64,000 bases of DNA from Qipengyuania nanhaisediminis (GTDB lineage Bacteria > Pseudomonadota > Alphaproteobacteria > Sphingomonadales > Sphingomonadaceae): the NCBI RefSeq assembly GCF_900115585.1, contig NZ_FOWZ01000001.1, forward strand, positions 124,001 through 188,000. The letters run 5' to 3'. Shown piece after piece: positions 8,305 to 16,415 of this stretch. The position numbers were made by a program, and so were the translations under genes. The notes beneath the pieces were generated by a model. It made no database searches. It saw nothing but the letters and a program-made list of their open reading frames with translations, and had not been told where the DNA came from. The number at the start of each line of letters is the position of its first letter. The stretch's first letter is position 1.

Positions 8305-9129
8305 ATGAACCTGCGGCAGATCCTCTACCACCAGCTTCACATCGGTGCGAAGACCGATGGCAGGTTGACGCTGCTGAACATCGTGCTGGTGTGGGTCATC
8401 ATCGCCGCCGTCGTCACCGCCATCATGTCCACCGAGGTCGAGTTCGACCGTCAGTGGCACGACGAAATCCTGATGGCGGAGCTGGTGTTCGGGATCGTCT
8501 TCCTCGCCGAATATGCGGCGCGCATCTATGCTGCGCCCGAGCATCCCGGCCCCGGCTCGGCCCTGTCGAAACGGCTGCGCTTCATGCTCTCACCGCTCGG
8601 CGTGATCGACCTCGTGGTAATCCTCGTGACCTTTGCGCCGATCTTCATCGCCAATGCCGCAGCCCTGCGCGTTGTCCGCCTGCTCAGGGTCGTCTCGATC
8701 ATGAAGTTCGGCCGCTTCACCGCGGCGACGAAGGAAATGGCGATGGCCATCCGCGAGCGCAGTTATGACCTCCTGGTCTGCATCGCCTTCGCCTTCGTGT
8801 TCCTGCTTTGCGGAGCGAGCGCGCTCTACTGGATCGAGGGCGAATTGCAGCCCGAGGCGTTCGGCAGCATCCCGCGTGCGCTGTGGTGGGCGGTCATCAC
8901 TTTCACGACTGTCGGATATGGCGATGCCTATCCCATTACCTCGGCCGGCCGCGTAGTCGGATCGCTGGTGGCGATCACCGGCGTCCTGCTGGTGGCGCTG
9001 CCGACCGGCATCGTCGCGGCAGCGTTCAGCGATGCGATGCAGCACCGCCGCGAGGAAATCCAAAAAGCCCTCGAGAAAGCCCGCGAGAGGGGCGAACTCG
9101 ACGACGAAGACACCCGCGAGGATACGTGA
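8305..9129 (+). CDS. Voltage-gated-type potassium channel family protein
   Basis: Six-helix cation channel subunit of 274 residues. S1-S3 lie at about 22-42, 56-78 and 97-117. The S4 helix LRVVRLLRVV (121-130) has arginines every third residue. The pore loop carries the K+ selectivity filter TTVGYGD (201-207), followed by S6 (216-240) and a charged C-terminal helix likely to be coiled. Potassium selectivity follows from the filter; voltage gating is inferred from S4. The dapB stop lies 4 nt upstream and the gene ends in a GTGA overlap with nth, so dapB-channel-nth is probably one transcript. Confidence 0.9.
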   Translation: MNLRQILYHQLHIGAKTDGRLTLLNIVLVWVIIAAVVTAIMSTEVEFDRQWHDEILMAELVFGIVFLAEYAARIYAAPEHPGPGSALSKRLRFMLSPLGVIDLVVILVTFAPIFIANAAALRVVRLLRVVSIMKFGRFTAATKEMAMAIRERSYDLLVCIAFAFVFLLCGASALYWIEGELQPEAFGSIPRALWWAVITFTTVGYGDAYPITSAGRVVGSLVAITGVLLVALPTGIVAAAFSDAMQHRREEIQKALEKARERGELDDEDTREDT

Positions 9130-9776
9130 CCAAGGACCAGATTTTCGAATTTTTCCGCCGCCTGGCGGAGGACAATCCCTCGCCCGAGACCGAGCTTGAA
9201 TACGGCAATTGCTACCAGCTGGTGGTGGCCGTGGCCCTGTCAGCGCAGGCGACCGATGTCGGCGTGAACAAGGCCACACGCGCGCTTTTCCGCGAAGTCG
9301 AGACGCCGCAGCAGATGCTGGAGCTGGGCGAAGAGGGCCTGAGAGAGCACATCAAGACGATCGGCCTGTTCAACTCCAAGGCCAAGAATGTCATCCTGCT
9401 CTCGCAATTGCTGGTCGACGAATATGACGGCGACGTGCCGGACACGCGCGATGACCTCGTCAGGCTACCTGGCGTGGGCCGCAAGACCGCGAACGTCGTG
9501 CTTAATTGCTGGTTCGGCCAGGAAACCTTTGCGGTCGACACGCATATCCTGCGCGTCGGCAACCGCACCGGCCTCGCCAAGGGCAAGACGCCCGAGCAGG
9601 TCGAGGCAAAGCTAGAAAAGCGCGTGCCCCAGCCCTTCCGCCTCGGCGCGCATCACTGGCTGATCCTGCAGGGCCGCTATGTCTGCAAGGCGCGCACGCC
9701 GGAATGCTGGCGGTGCAAGGTGGTGGATCTGTGCAGCTATCGGAAGAAGGTGCTGGAAAAGCCGAAGGGGCGCTAG
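9126..9776 (+). CDS. nth: Endonuclease III (DNA glycosylase/AP lyase)
   Basis: Base-excision repair glycosylase for oxidised pyrimidines. The 216-residue protein has the helix-hairpin-helix LPGVGRKTANVVL (114-126) with catalytic Lys120, catalytic Asp138 in VDTHILRV, and the 4Fe-4S cluster cysteines C187-x6-C194-x2-C197-x5-C203. Start is the GTG at 9126 that overlaps the channel gene's TGA by four bases (GTGA), which fits the family length. The stop is part of a CTAG shared with an open frame on the other strand. Confidence 0.95.
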   Translation: MTKDQIFEFFRRLAEDNPSPETELEYGNCYQLVVAVALSAQATDVGVNKATRALFREVETPQQMLELGEEGLREHIKTIGLFNSKAKNVILLSQLLVDEYDGDVPDTRDDLVRLPGVGRKTANVVLNCWFGQETFAVDTHILRVGNRTGLAKGKTPEQVEAKLEKRVPQPFRLGAHHWLILQGRYVCKARTPECWRCKVVDLCSYRKKVLEKPKGR

Positions 9777-10009
9777 CCGCCCTTCGTTTCATCCTTGGCG
9801 AAATAGCCTCTGAGAATGCTGGCCGCCGTAGCCATTCCCGCGCCGAAGCCGAGAGGAAGCCACAAGACTGCGGAATAGAGCAGGATGTCCAGCGTGACAT
9901 CCTGCCCATAGCCAAGACCCGCCACGATCAAGGCAATCGGGATGCCCACGATCGCACCTGCAATCGCACTACCTACGGCGCTAAAGACCAGGGCCAGCGC
10001 TCCGAGCGC
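9773..10009 (-). pseudogene. Possible broken small membrane-protein gene
   Basis: Reading the minus strand, an open frame runs from 10009 to a TAG at 9773-9775 and encodes about 78 residues with two strongly hydrophobic stretches and a charged tail ending AKDETKGG. It has no ATG and only weak internal GTG/TTG candidates. The same frame continues upstream beyond an in-frame TGA (10010-10012) with plausible sequence (AVSVDADRVALSAVKDPRIL) back to the stop of the symporter gene. This looks like a decayed gene, or a very short one starting inside. It shares its CTAG stop with nth. No homolog is recognised. Confidence 0.4.
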
Positions 10010-10093
10010 TCAAAGGATGCGGGGATCCTTAACTGCGCTCAAAGCGACGCGGTCCGCATCGACGCTAACAGCACGGACAAGTCGGCCAGCAAG

Positions 10094-11332
10094 TCAAACA
10101 TCATCCGCCGAGATCATCTCGCGCGTATCGATCTCACCCGTCATTACGGCCACCGTCGTCGCCACGGCGGCATCGCCGCTGACGTTGGTGGTGGTGCGCA
10201 TCATGTCCATGATCCGGTCGACGCCTGCCACGAAGGCGATAGTTTCGAGCGGCACGCCGACCGCGCCGAAGACCAGCGCCATCATAATGAGGCCTGCGCC
10301 CGGGATGCCCGCCGCGCCGACTGCGCCGAGCGTCGCCAGGATCGAGATCAGGAAGTAGTCGCCCCATGAAAGGTCGACCCCGAAGATCTGCGCGCCGAAC
10401 AGCGTGGCAAGGCCAAGGTACATGGCCGTGCCGTTCATGTTGATCGTCGCGCCGAGGCTGATCACGAAGGCTGCGACCGAGTTCGAGACGCCCAGGTTGC
10501 GCTCTGCACAACGCAGCGTCACCGGCAGCGTGGCGTTGGAGGAAGCGGTCGAATAGCTCACCGCCATCGCGTCCACGATGCCGCGGAAGAAGTCGCGCAC
10601 CGGCAGCTTGGCGAGGAACTTGATCATGCTGCCGTAGATCAGGCCGATGATCAGCAGGCAGCCGAGGTAATTGAGACCCACCAGCTTGGCGAGGCTGACC
10701 AGCGCGTCGAGGCCGAGCGTGCCCGCCACCCAGGCCATCAGCGCGAAGACGCCGAAGGGGGTCAGCTCCATCACGATCATCGTGACCTTCTGCATCACGA
10801 CAGCGCCGCTATCGAAGATCTTCTGGACCGGCTCGCCGTCCTTGCCCGCCATCAGGATGCCGATCCCGATGAGGAGCGAGAAGACGATCAGCGGCAGCAC
10901 CGCAACATCGGCCATCACCTGCACCGGGCTTTCAGGCACGATGGACAGGATCATGTCGACCGCCGTCGTCTCGTTCGGCACCGGCGTTTCGCCGCGCGCG
11001 ATGGCGCTGGTGTCGACGCCCGCACCGGGCTTCACCAGCGTGCCGAGCGCCAGGCCGAGCCAGACCGCGATCTGGCCGGTGACGACAAAGAGCAGCATGG
11101 CCCTGCCGCCGACGGCGCCCAGTTTCCTAAGGTCTCCGATGGCAGCGACACCGGCCACCAGGCTGAAGAAGATCAGCGGCACGACCAGCATCTTGATCGA
11201 CTTGATGAAGAAGTCGCCGATCCACTTGATGCTTTCCGCATCGGGGCCCCAGCTATAGCCGGTCAGCACGCCCAGGATCAGGGCGGTCAGCACGCGCTGC
11301 CAAAGCGGAATTTCGAACCAGACCTTCAGCAT
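10094..11332 (-). CDS. Dicarboxylate/amino acid:cation symporter (DAACS family)
   Basis: Secondary transporter for C4-dicarboxylates or acidic amino acids driven by Na+ or H+. The 412 residues include the serine-rich HP1 motif STASSNATLP (261-270), NMNGT (298-302) on TM7, the HP2 tip AGIPGAG (341-347) and DRIMDMMRTTTNVSGD (372-387) on TM8, in the right order for the GltPh/DctA fold. NMNGT instead of NMDGT and absence of a gene context prevent choosing the substrate. Monocistronic as far as I can see, with dapE next on the same strand 38 nt upstream. Confidence 0.93.
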   Translation of the reverse strand: MLKVWFEIPLWQRVLTALILGVLTGYSWGPDAESIKWIGDFFIKSIKMLVVPLIFFSLVAGVAAIGDLRKLGAVGGRAMLLFVVTGQIAVWLGLALGTLVKPGAGVDTSAIARGETPVPNETTAVDMILSIVPESPVQVMADVAVLPLIVFSLLIGIGILMAGKDGEPVQKIFDSGAVVMQKVTMIVMELTPFGVFALMAWVAGTLGLDALVSLAKLVGLNYLGCLLIIGLIYGSMIKFLAKLPVRDFFRGIVDAMAVSYSTASSNATLPVTLRCAERNLGVSNSVAAFVISLGATINMNGTAMYLGLATLFGAQIFGVDLSWGDYFLISILATLGAVGAAGIPGAGLIMMALVFGAVGVPLETIAFVAGVDRIMDMMRTTTNVSGDAAVATTVAVMTGEIDTREMISADDV

Positions 11333-11370
11333 TCTTATCCCCTCTCGTCCCGGTCTTCGTGCCGGTGTGT

Positions 11371-12504
11371 CTAACCCAGCGCGTCTTTCGCAATCGCTGT
11401 ATAGATGCGGCTTAGCGTGGAAAGGTCCTCAATGGCCACAGCCTCATTACTCTTGTGCATGGTCGCGTTGACGAGGCCGAACTCGATCACCGGGCAAACC
11501 GCGCGCAGGAAGCGGGCATCCGAAGTGCCGCCCGTCGTCGAAGGTTCGGGGTCGATCCCCGTCTCCGCCTTCACTGCGCGGGCGATCACGTCGCTGAATT
11601 CGCCGGGCGGGGTCAGGAAGGGTTCGCCCGAGATGATGGGCTTCGCTACGCCGCCATGCTTTTCCGCGATCGACCCGACAAGTTCCGATAGCGAAGCTCC
11701 GGAATGTTCGTCGTTGAAGCGGATCGAGATACGCGCCTCGGCTTTGGCCGGAATTACGTTATGCGCCATGTTGCCGACTTCGAGATCGGTGATTTCCAGG
11801 TTCGACGCCTGGAACCAGTCATTCCCTTCATCGAGGACGAGCGCATCCAGTTCCGCCAGCATGGCGACCAGCTTGGGGATCGGGTTATCCGCCAGGTGCG
11901 GATAGGCGACGTGGCCCTGCGTGCCCTCGACTTCGAGCCAGATATTGACCGAGCCGCGCCGTCCGATCTTCATCATGTCGCCAAGACGATTGACGCTGGT
12001 CGGCTCTCCGACGAGGCACAGGTCGGGCTGGTGTCCGTGTTCGCCCATATAGTCGATCAGCGCGCGGGTGCCGTGAAGGGCCGGACCCTCTTCGTCACCG
12101 GTGATGATGAAGCTGATCGTGCCGGCATCGGCAGGGACATGGGTGACCGCGTCGACCATGCAGGCGATAGCTCCCTTCATGTCGACCGCGCCGCGGCCAT
12201 AGAGCAGCTCTCCGCGCACTTCCGGCTCGAAGGCTTCGGAGTGCCAGCCGCCGCCCGGCGGGACCACGTCGAGGTGCCCGGCAAAGGCGAAATGCTTCGA
12301 ACCTTCGGGCCCGCGGCGAATGGCGAAGAGGTTTTCGACCGGCGCTTCCGGACTGCCCGGCTCACCATCGCCGCGGGTGAAGCGGTGCACGGAAAAGCCC
12401 AGCGGGTCCAGCATGGCCTCGAGCCGGTCGAAGACGGAGCCCGTGGCGGGAGTGACGCTTTCAGCGGCCATCAGGCGCTTGGCGAGTTCGAGGACTTCGG
12501 TCAT
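11371..12504 (-). CDS. dapE: Succinyl-diaminopimelate desuccinylase
   Basis: Zinc M20 hydrolase that releases succinate from N-succinyl-LL-diaminopimelate in the lysine/peptidoglycan pathway. The 377-residue protein has metal ligands in GHLDVVPPG (His77, Asp79), GRGAVDMKG (Asp108), the catalytic pair in GDEEG (Glu138/139) and GGTSDARF near the C-terminus, all matching DapE rather than a generic M20 peptidase. I start at ATG 12504 (MTEVLEL), which matches homologs better than the in-frame codon ten residues upstream. Divergent from the cupin gene; the two starts are 29 nt apart. Confidence 0.94.
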   Translation of the reverse strand: MTEVLELAKRLMAAESVTPATGSVFDRLEAMLDPLGFSVHRFTRGDGEPGSPEAPVENLFAIRRGPEGSKHFAFAGHLDVVPPGGGWHSEAFEPEVRGELLYGRGAVDMKGAIACMVDAVTHVPADAGTISFIITGDEEGPALHGTRALIDYMGEHGHQPDLCLVGEPTSVNRLGDMMKIGRRGSVNIWLEVEGTQGHVAYPHLADNPIPKLVAMLAELDALVLDEGNDWFQASNLEITDLEVGNMAHNVIPAKAEARISIRFNDEHSGASLSELVGSIAEKHGGVAKPIISGEPFLTPPGEFSDVIARAVKAETGIDPEPSTTGGTSDARFLRAVCPVIEFGLVNATMHKSNEAVAIEDLSTLSRIYTAIAKDALG

Positions 12505-12533
12505 GCTGTGTCCGCTAGCAGGAGTGAGTGCCA

Positions 12534-13001
12534 ATGCCCAAGCTCGATCTCGACGCCATCCCCCAGACCAATGCGACCGGCTATCCGCCGCCCTTCGATG
12601 CCGACGTGGCAGGGCGCAACTACCGCCGCCTCGCGCCGGTCGCCGGCCTTACCAAGCTCGGCGCAAGCCAAGTGGTACTGGACCCGGGGGCCTATTCCTC
12701 GCAGCGGCACTGGCACGAGGGGCAGGACGAGCTGGTCATCATGCTTCAGGGCGAGGCCGTCCTGATCGAGGACGAGGGCGAAATTCCCGTCGGCCCCGGC
12801 GATATCCTTGCCTGGCCCGCAGGAGAGCCGAACGGGCACCGGCTCCACAATCGCGGCGACCTTCCCTGCGTCTTCATTGCCATCAGCGGCGGCGACAGGG
12901 ATGCCGACCGGGGCGAATATCCCGACATCGACATGGTCTTCACGCCCGATGGCTATTTCAGGAAAGACGGCACGCCCTACCCGACCAGCCGCGTGCCCTA
13001 G
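12534..13001 (+). CDS. Single-domain cupin protein
   Basis: A 155-residue conserved-barrel protein. Cupin motif 1 supplies His59, His61 and Glu66 (RHWHEGQDELV) and motif 2 supplies His102 (PAGEPNGHRL), the full metal-binding set, so it can bind a divalent metal. The substrate is unknown; the sequence resembles generic auxin-binding/isomerase-type cupins. A GGAG sequence nine bases before ATG 12534 supports the start. The stop is a CTAG shared with the nuclease gene on the opposite strand (12998-13001). Confidence 0.85.
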   Translation: MPKLDLDAIPQTNATGYPPPFDADVAGRNYRRLAPVAGLTKLGASQVVLDPGAYSSQRHWHEGQDELVIMLQGEAVLIEDEGEIPVGPGDILAWPAGEPNGHRLHNRGDLPCVFIAISGGDRDADRGEYPDIDMVFTPDGYFRKDGTPYPTSRVP

Positions 13002-13891
13002 TCGCGTTCTGGCTCGGGCAATGGCCCGGGCGCAAAGGCAGCATCGAGATATTCGGCCATGCGAATGCCCGCCTGCACAACGCGGCGCTGCGAGATCGGG
13101 ATCGCGCGCTCGATATCCTCCTGTGTCAGCGCGGTCTCTTCGGGCAGGTCCGCACCTTCGCACGGGGGCCGGTCGAAAGCGTTGGGATAGACGAAATCGC
13201 GGCTTGTCTCCCAGCTCTCGCGCCCCCAGTCGGCAGGCGTCCCGCCACCAAGTTCCGCACGTTCTTCGGCGCTGTAGCGACGCACCAGCGGCGTGGGCGA
13301 GGAGGTGATAGCCCGTTCCGCCAGCGGGCCGTCCCAGATCCAGTGCAGGTTCAGTCCCGGCGCGATGCCATAGGCGGTTTCGATATCGTTGCCCCCGCGA
13401 TCCTCGTGATCGCCCGAGTGCAGCGGCATATGCACGTCGCCGATGAAGTGGACGAGGAAGGCAAGCGCTTCCAGCCGGACATTCGCCGGCAGGTCTTCGT
13501 CGGCAAGGATGCGCTGGTTGCGTTCGATCTGGGCGAGGATGCAGTTCTGGCCCGAGCAATTCTTGCGCGGCTCATACGCCTCGCACACCGGCGCGGTGCG
13601 ATAGTGCCAGGCGAAAGTGTACCCCCAGCGCCAGTAATCCTTGCGCAGGCAATCGGGCCAGACGCTCGCGTCCTCCAGCGTAGCGAGGTCGCAGCCGGCG
13701 ACACCGAGTTCGGGCGCCGCGCGCAGCAGTTTCACGATGCCGGCGCGCGTGTCCGGACGGATATTCTCGTTCGCGATCTCGGCCGTGGTGCGGTGGGCGT
13801 AAAAGCCCCACGCGCTCGCCTGTGCCGGAAGCAGCGCAGCCAGCGCCGCCAGTGCGGTCAGGAGACTGTGTCGTATTGCTCGATAGCCCAT
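12998..13891 (-). CDS. Secreted S1/P1-type nuclease
   Basis: Exported zinc-dependent single-strand nuclease/3'-nucleotidase of 297 residues. The first 27 residues form a signal peptide ending QASA. Cleavage there would expose Trp28 as the new N-terminus with His33 six residues in, exactly the Trp1/His6 zinc ligands of nuclease P1. Further ligands are visible in FLVHFIGDVHMPLHSGDHEDRGGND and NLHWIWD. Conserved cysteine pairs are present. Its start lies 34 nt inside the end of the glutathione S-transferase gene, so the two are translationally linked. Likely job is phosphate or nucleotide scavenging from extracellular nucleic acid. Confidence 0.9.
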   Translation of the reverse strand: MGYRAIRHSLLTALAALAALLPAQASAWGFYAHRTTAEIANENIRPDTRAGIVKLLRAAPELGVAGCDLATLEDASVWPDCLRKDYWRWGYTFAWHYRTAPVCEAYEPRKNCSGQNCILAQIERNQRILADEDLPANVRLEALAFLVHFIGDVHMPLHSGDHEDRGGNDIETAYGIAPGLNLHWIWDGPLAERAITSSPTPLVRRYSAEERAELGGGTPADWGRESWETSRDFVYPNAFDRPPCEGADLPEETALTQEDIERAIPISQRRVVQAGIRMAEYLDAAFAPGPLPEPERD

Positions 13892-14517
13892 TCTTCGCTT
13901 TCCGATGCCGAAATCCATGCCTGCATCCACTCGTGCTCCCACAGCGCCTGCATGTAAGACGCCGCGAAGCCGGGGACCGCTATCTGGTAGCTGATGAACC
14001 GGCTGACAACGGGCGCGAAGAAGATGTCCGCCGCCCCGAAAGTGCCGAACAGGAACGGCCCGCCGCTGCCAAACCGGCTGCGCGCTTCCGCCCACAGGCC
14101 GAGGATGCGCAGGATGTCGTCCTTGCCGGCTTCGCTCGGCTCGAACCCCTCGAAGCGCTTGCGCACGTTCATCGGGCATTCGCTGCGCAGGGCGGAGAAG
14201 GAGGAATGCATTTCGGCGACCATCGAGCGGGCCATGGCGCGGGCCGCATCATCCTTGGGCCAGAAGCGGTCGCGTCCGACCTTGTCCGAAAGATATTCGA
14301 GGATGGCGAGGCTGTCCCACACGACCACGTCGTCGTCCCACAGGATCGGCACCTTGCCGCTGGAGGGGCGGATCTCACCGCCCTGCTTGGTGGCTTCCCA
14401 ATTCTCGCCGAACAGGGGCACCACGATCTCTTCGAACGACAGGCCCGATTGCTTTGCGGCCAGCCAGCCGCGCAGCGACCAGCTCGAATAATTCTTGTTA
14501 CCGACGATGATCTTCAT
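13858..14517 (-). CDS. Glutathione S-transferase family protein
   Basis: A 219-residue cytosolic GST. It begins MKIIVGNKNYSSWSLRG with the catalytic-type Ser in SSWSLRG, has the thioredoxin-fold GKVPILWDDD and the glutathione-binding DSLAILEYL segment (about 67-75), then an all-helical C-terminal domain. The N-terminus resembles the zeta/theta-like bacterial GSTs often named YfcF-like. ATG 14517 is the natural family start; a longer frame reaches 14616 without support. Overlaps the S1/P1 nuclease start by 34 nt. Confidence 0.9.
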   Translation of the reverse strand: MKIIVGNKNYSSWSLRGWLAAKQSGLSFEEIVVPLFGENWEATKQGGEIRPSSGKVPILWDDDVVVWDSLAILEYLSDKVGRDRFWPKDDAARAMARSMVAEMHSSFSALRSECPMNVRKRFEGFEPSEAGKDDILRILGLWAEARSRFGSGGPFLFGTFGAADIFFAPVVSRFISYQIAVPGFAASYMQALWEHEWMQAWISASESEEWAIEQYDTVS

Positions 14518-14598
14518 GCGGGCTCCACCATTGCCTTGCGTCATGCGGGGTAGGCGTTCAGCAACCTGCTGTCGAGCCTGAATGAGCGACGCGGGGAC

Positions 14599-14687
14599 GG
14601 GTGACGAAGGCGACACACTGTCACCCGAGCATCAAGGAGTATTCCGATTACAATTCATGGTCTTATATAATTGACGACAGGGTGACA
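14599..14687. promoter_or_regulatory. Inverted GGGTGACA/TGTCACCC sites around an AT-rich promoter-like segment
   Basis: The 280-base gap between the divergent GST and VOC genes contains three copies of one motif: GGGTGAC at 14599-14605, TGTCACCC at 14619-14626 and GGGTGACA at 14680-14687. Between the last two lies an AT-rich stretch with TATAAT at 14666-14671. I read this as a possible operator pair; the -35 elements are not convincing. Confidence 0.4.
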
Positions 14688-14797
14688 CTCTTCCCGCCGC
14701 ACCATGCACCAGCAAGGCCTCCGGTAACCGGCCATGCACAGCCGTTACCGCGTAGGAAAACCTTTATCGCAGGCGGCCGGTCCATTATCCTTAAGCC

Positions 14798-15214
14798 ATG
14801 AGCCTACGTCCCTTCCATCTCGCCTTTCCCGTCCGCGACCTTGCGGAGGCCCGCGCCTTCTACGGCGGGTTGATGGGCTGCGCGGAAGGACGGTCCAGCG
14901 AGGAATGGATCGACTTCGATTTCTACGGCCACCAGATCGTGGCCCATACCGGCGGCGAAGCAGGCGACAGAGCCAGCAATCCGGTCGACGGGCATGACGT
15001 GCCGGTGCCGCATTTCGGCGTGGTGCTGACGATGGAGGACTGGCAGGCGCTGGCCGACCGGCTTGTCGCGGCAGGCGTCGAATTCGCTATCGAGCCGACG
15101 ATCCGTTTCAAGGGCCAGCCTGGCGAACAGGCGACGATGTTCTTCCGCGATCCGAGCGGCAATGCGCTGGAGATGAAGGCCTTTGCCAACGATGCGATGC
15201 TGTTTGCGACATGA
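14798..15214 (+). CDS. VOC (glyoxalase/bleomycin resistance) family protein
   Basis: A 138-residue two-repeat βαβββ metalloprotein. Metal ligand candidates sit at His7, His72 and Glu125 at the expected places in the two modules, and [12 protein letters not shown] (116-127) is the typical C-terminal VOC motif. The family includes dioxygenases, isomerases and resistance proteins; nothing here picks one. Stands alone, 55 nt before the JmjC-like gene. Confidence 0.88.
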   Translation: MSLRPFHLAFPVRDLAEARAFYGGLMGCAEGRSSEEWIDFDFYGHQIVAHTGGEAGDRASNPVDGHDVPVPHFGVVLTMEDWQALADRLVAAGVEFAIEPTIRFKGQPGEQATMFFRDPSGNALEMKAFANDAMLFAT

Positions 15215-15269
15215 CCGCGCGCCCGCAGCTTTTCCCTTCCACGTAATTCTAAGCTAGGCACGCGCGGCA

Positions 15270-16298
15270 ATGCCCGAACTACGCGAATACGAGCGCCCGA
15301 GCGCACAGACCTTCAGGGACGAAATATATCCCACAGCCCGCCCGGCGATCCTGCGACAGGTGGCCGCAGACCTCGCGCCCGTGCAGATGGCGAAACGCGG
15401 CACGGGCGAGCTGGCCGACTATCTTAAGCAGGCGATCGGAGAGCGTGCCATCAACGTGCTCGCCTCCAATCCGGATGCAGGCCCGACCTTCTTCTTCGAC
15501 GGCGATGTCTCGCGCCTCAATTTCCAGCGCGGCAATATGCCGTTCTCGCGCTTCATCGACAGCGTCCTGTCGCCCGACAGGGGCGATCAGATGCTCTATC
15601 TGGAATCGACCAAGGTCGCAGACCTCAGCGCCGAGCTGGCGAGCGCGCTACACCTGCCGATCCTGTCGACGCAGGTCCAGCCGCGCGTCTGGATGGGCAA
15701 CAATACCGGCACGCACACCCATTTCGACGTGATGCAGAACGTCGCCTATGTGCTCAGCGGCAAGCGGCGCTTCACCCTCTTCCCGCCCGACCAGACGCCC
15801 AATCTCTACATGGCCCCGTTCGAGGCATCTCCGTCGAATGCGCCCGTGTCGATGGTCAAGCTGGAAGACCCCGATTTCGAGCGCTTCCCGCGCTTTCGCG
15901 AGGCGCAGGAGCAGGCGCTGGTCGCCGACCTCGAGCCGGGCGACGGCATCTTCATTCCCTATATGTGGTGGCACCATGTGAAGGCCGAGGGCGATCTCAA
16001 CGTGCTCGTCAATTACTGGTGGAACGAGCACGAGGGAATGGGCACCCCGCTCGATGCCATGCTGCATTCGATCCTCGCCGTGCGCGACCTGCCCGAACCC
16101 ATGCGCAATGCGTGGCAGACCATGTTCGAGACCTTCGTTTTCAAGCAGCATGGCGAGCCGATGGACCACGTCGAACCGCACCTAAAGGGCGGTCTCGGCC
16201 CGCATACCGAACAGAGCCGGGTGCAGATGTGGCAATCGCTCGGGGCGGGGCTTTCGAAGACGATGGAGAAGGTCTTCAGCCCGCGTTTCAGGCGCTAG
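15270..16298 (+). CDS. Cupin-like (JmjC/Cupin_8) Fe(II)/2-oxoglutarate-type oxygenase
   Basis: A 342-residue protein with the JmjC-type core. The facial-triad HxD is seen in GTHTHFDVMQN (His151, Asp153), the product-binding segment KRRFTLFPPDQ follows (165-175), and the distal His is in GDGIFIPYMWWHHV (His235/236). FPPDQ and the PYMWWHHV motif are typical of Cupin_8 hydroxylases such as FIH-like enzymes. In Caulobacter and sphingomonads these often accompany TonB receptors; here the neighbours are a VOC protein and an AraC regulator. Substrate unknown. Confidence 0.85.
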   Translation: MPELREYERPSAQTFRDEIYPTARPAILRQVAADLAPVQMAKRGTGELADYLKQAIGERAINVLASNPDAGPTFFFDGDVSRLNFQRGNMPFSRFIDSVLSPDRGDQMLYLESTKVADLSAELASALHLPILSTQVQPRVWMGNNTGTHTHFDVMQNVAYVLSGKRRFTLFPPDQTPNLYMAPFEASPSNAPVSMVKLEDPDFERFPRFREAQEQALVADLEPGDGIFIPYMWWHHVKAEGDLNVLVNYWWNEHEGMGTPLDAMLHSILAVRDLPEPMRNAWQTMFETFVFKQHGEPMDHVEPHLKGGLGPHTEQSRVQMWQSLGAGLSKTMEKVFSPRFRR

Positions 16299-16415
16299 GC
16301 CATCGCGCGACAAGCCGCTGGAGTTGTCCGGCCCTCTCAGGTAAATGTACCGGTCAAGTGAACCACCATCGGAGAGTTCGCAGTACTAGATCGAGGCGCA
16401 AACCTGGATACGGGT

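Noticed and set aside
14601-14801. Small open frame in the gst-VOC gap
   Set aside because: It spans the AT-rich promoter-like region, lacks a ribosome binding site and has no recognisable sequence.
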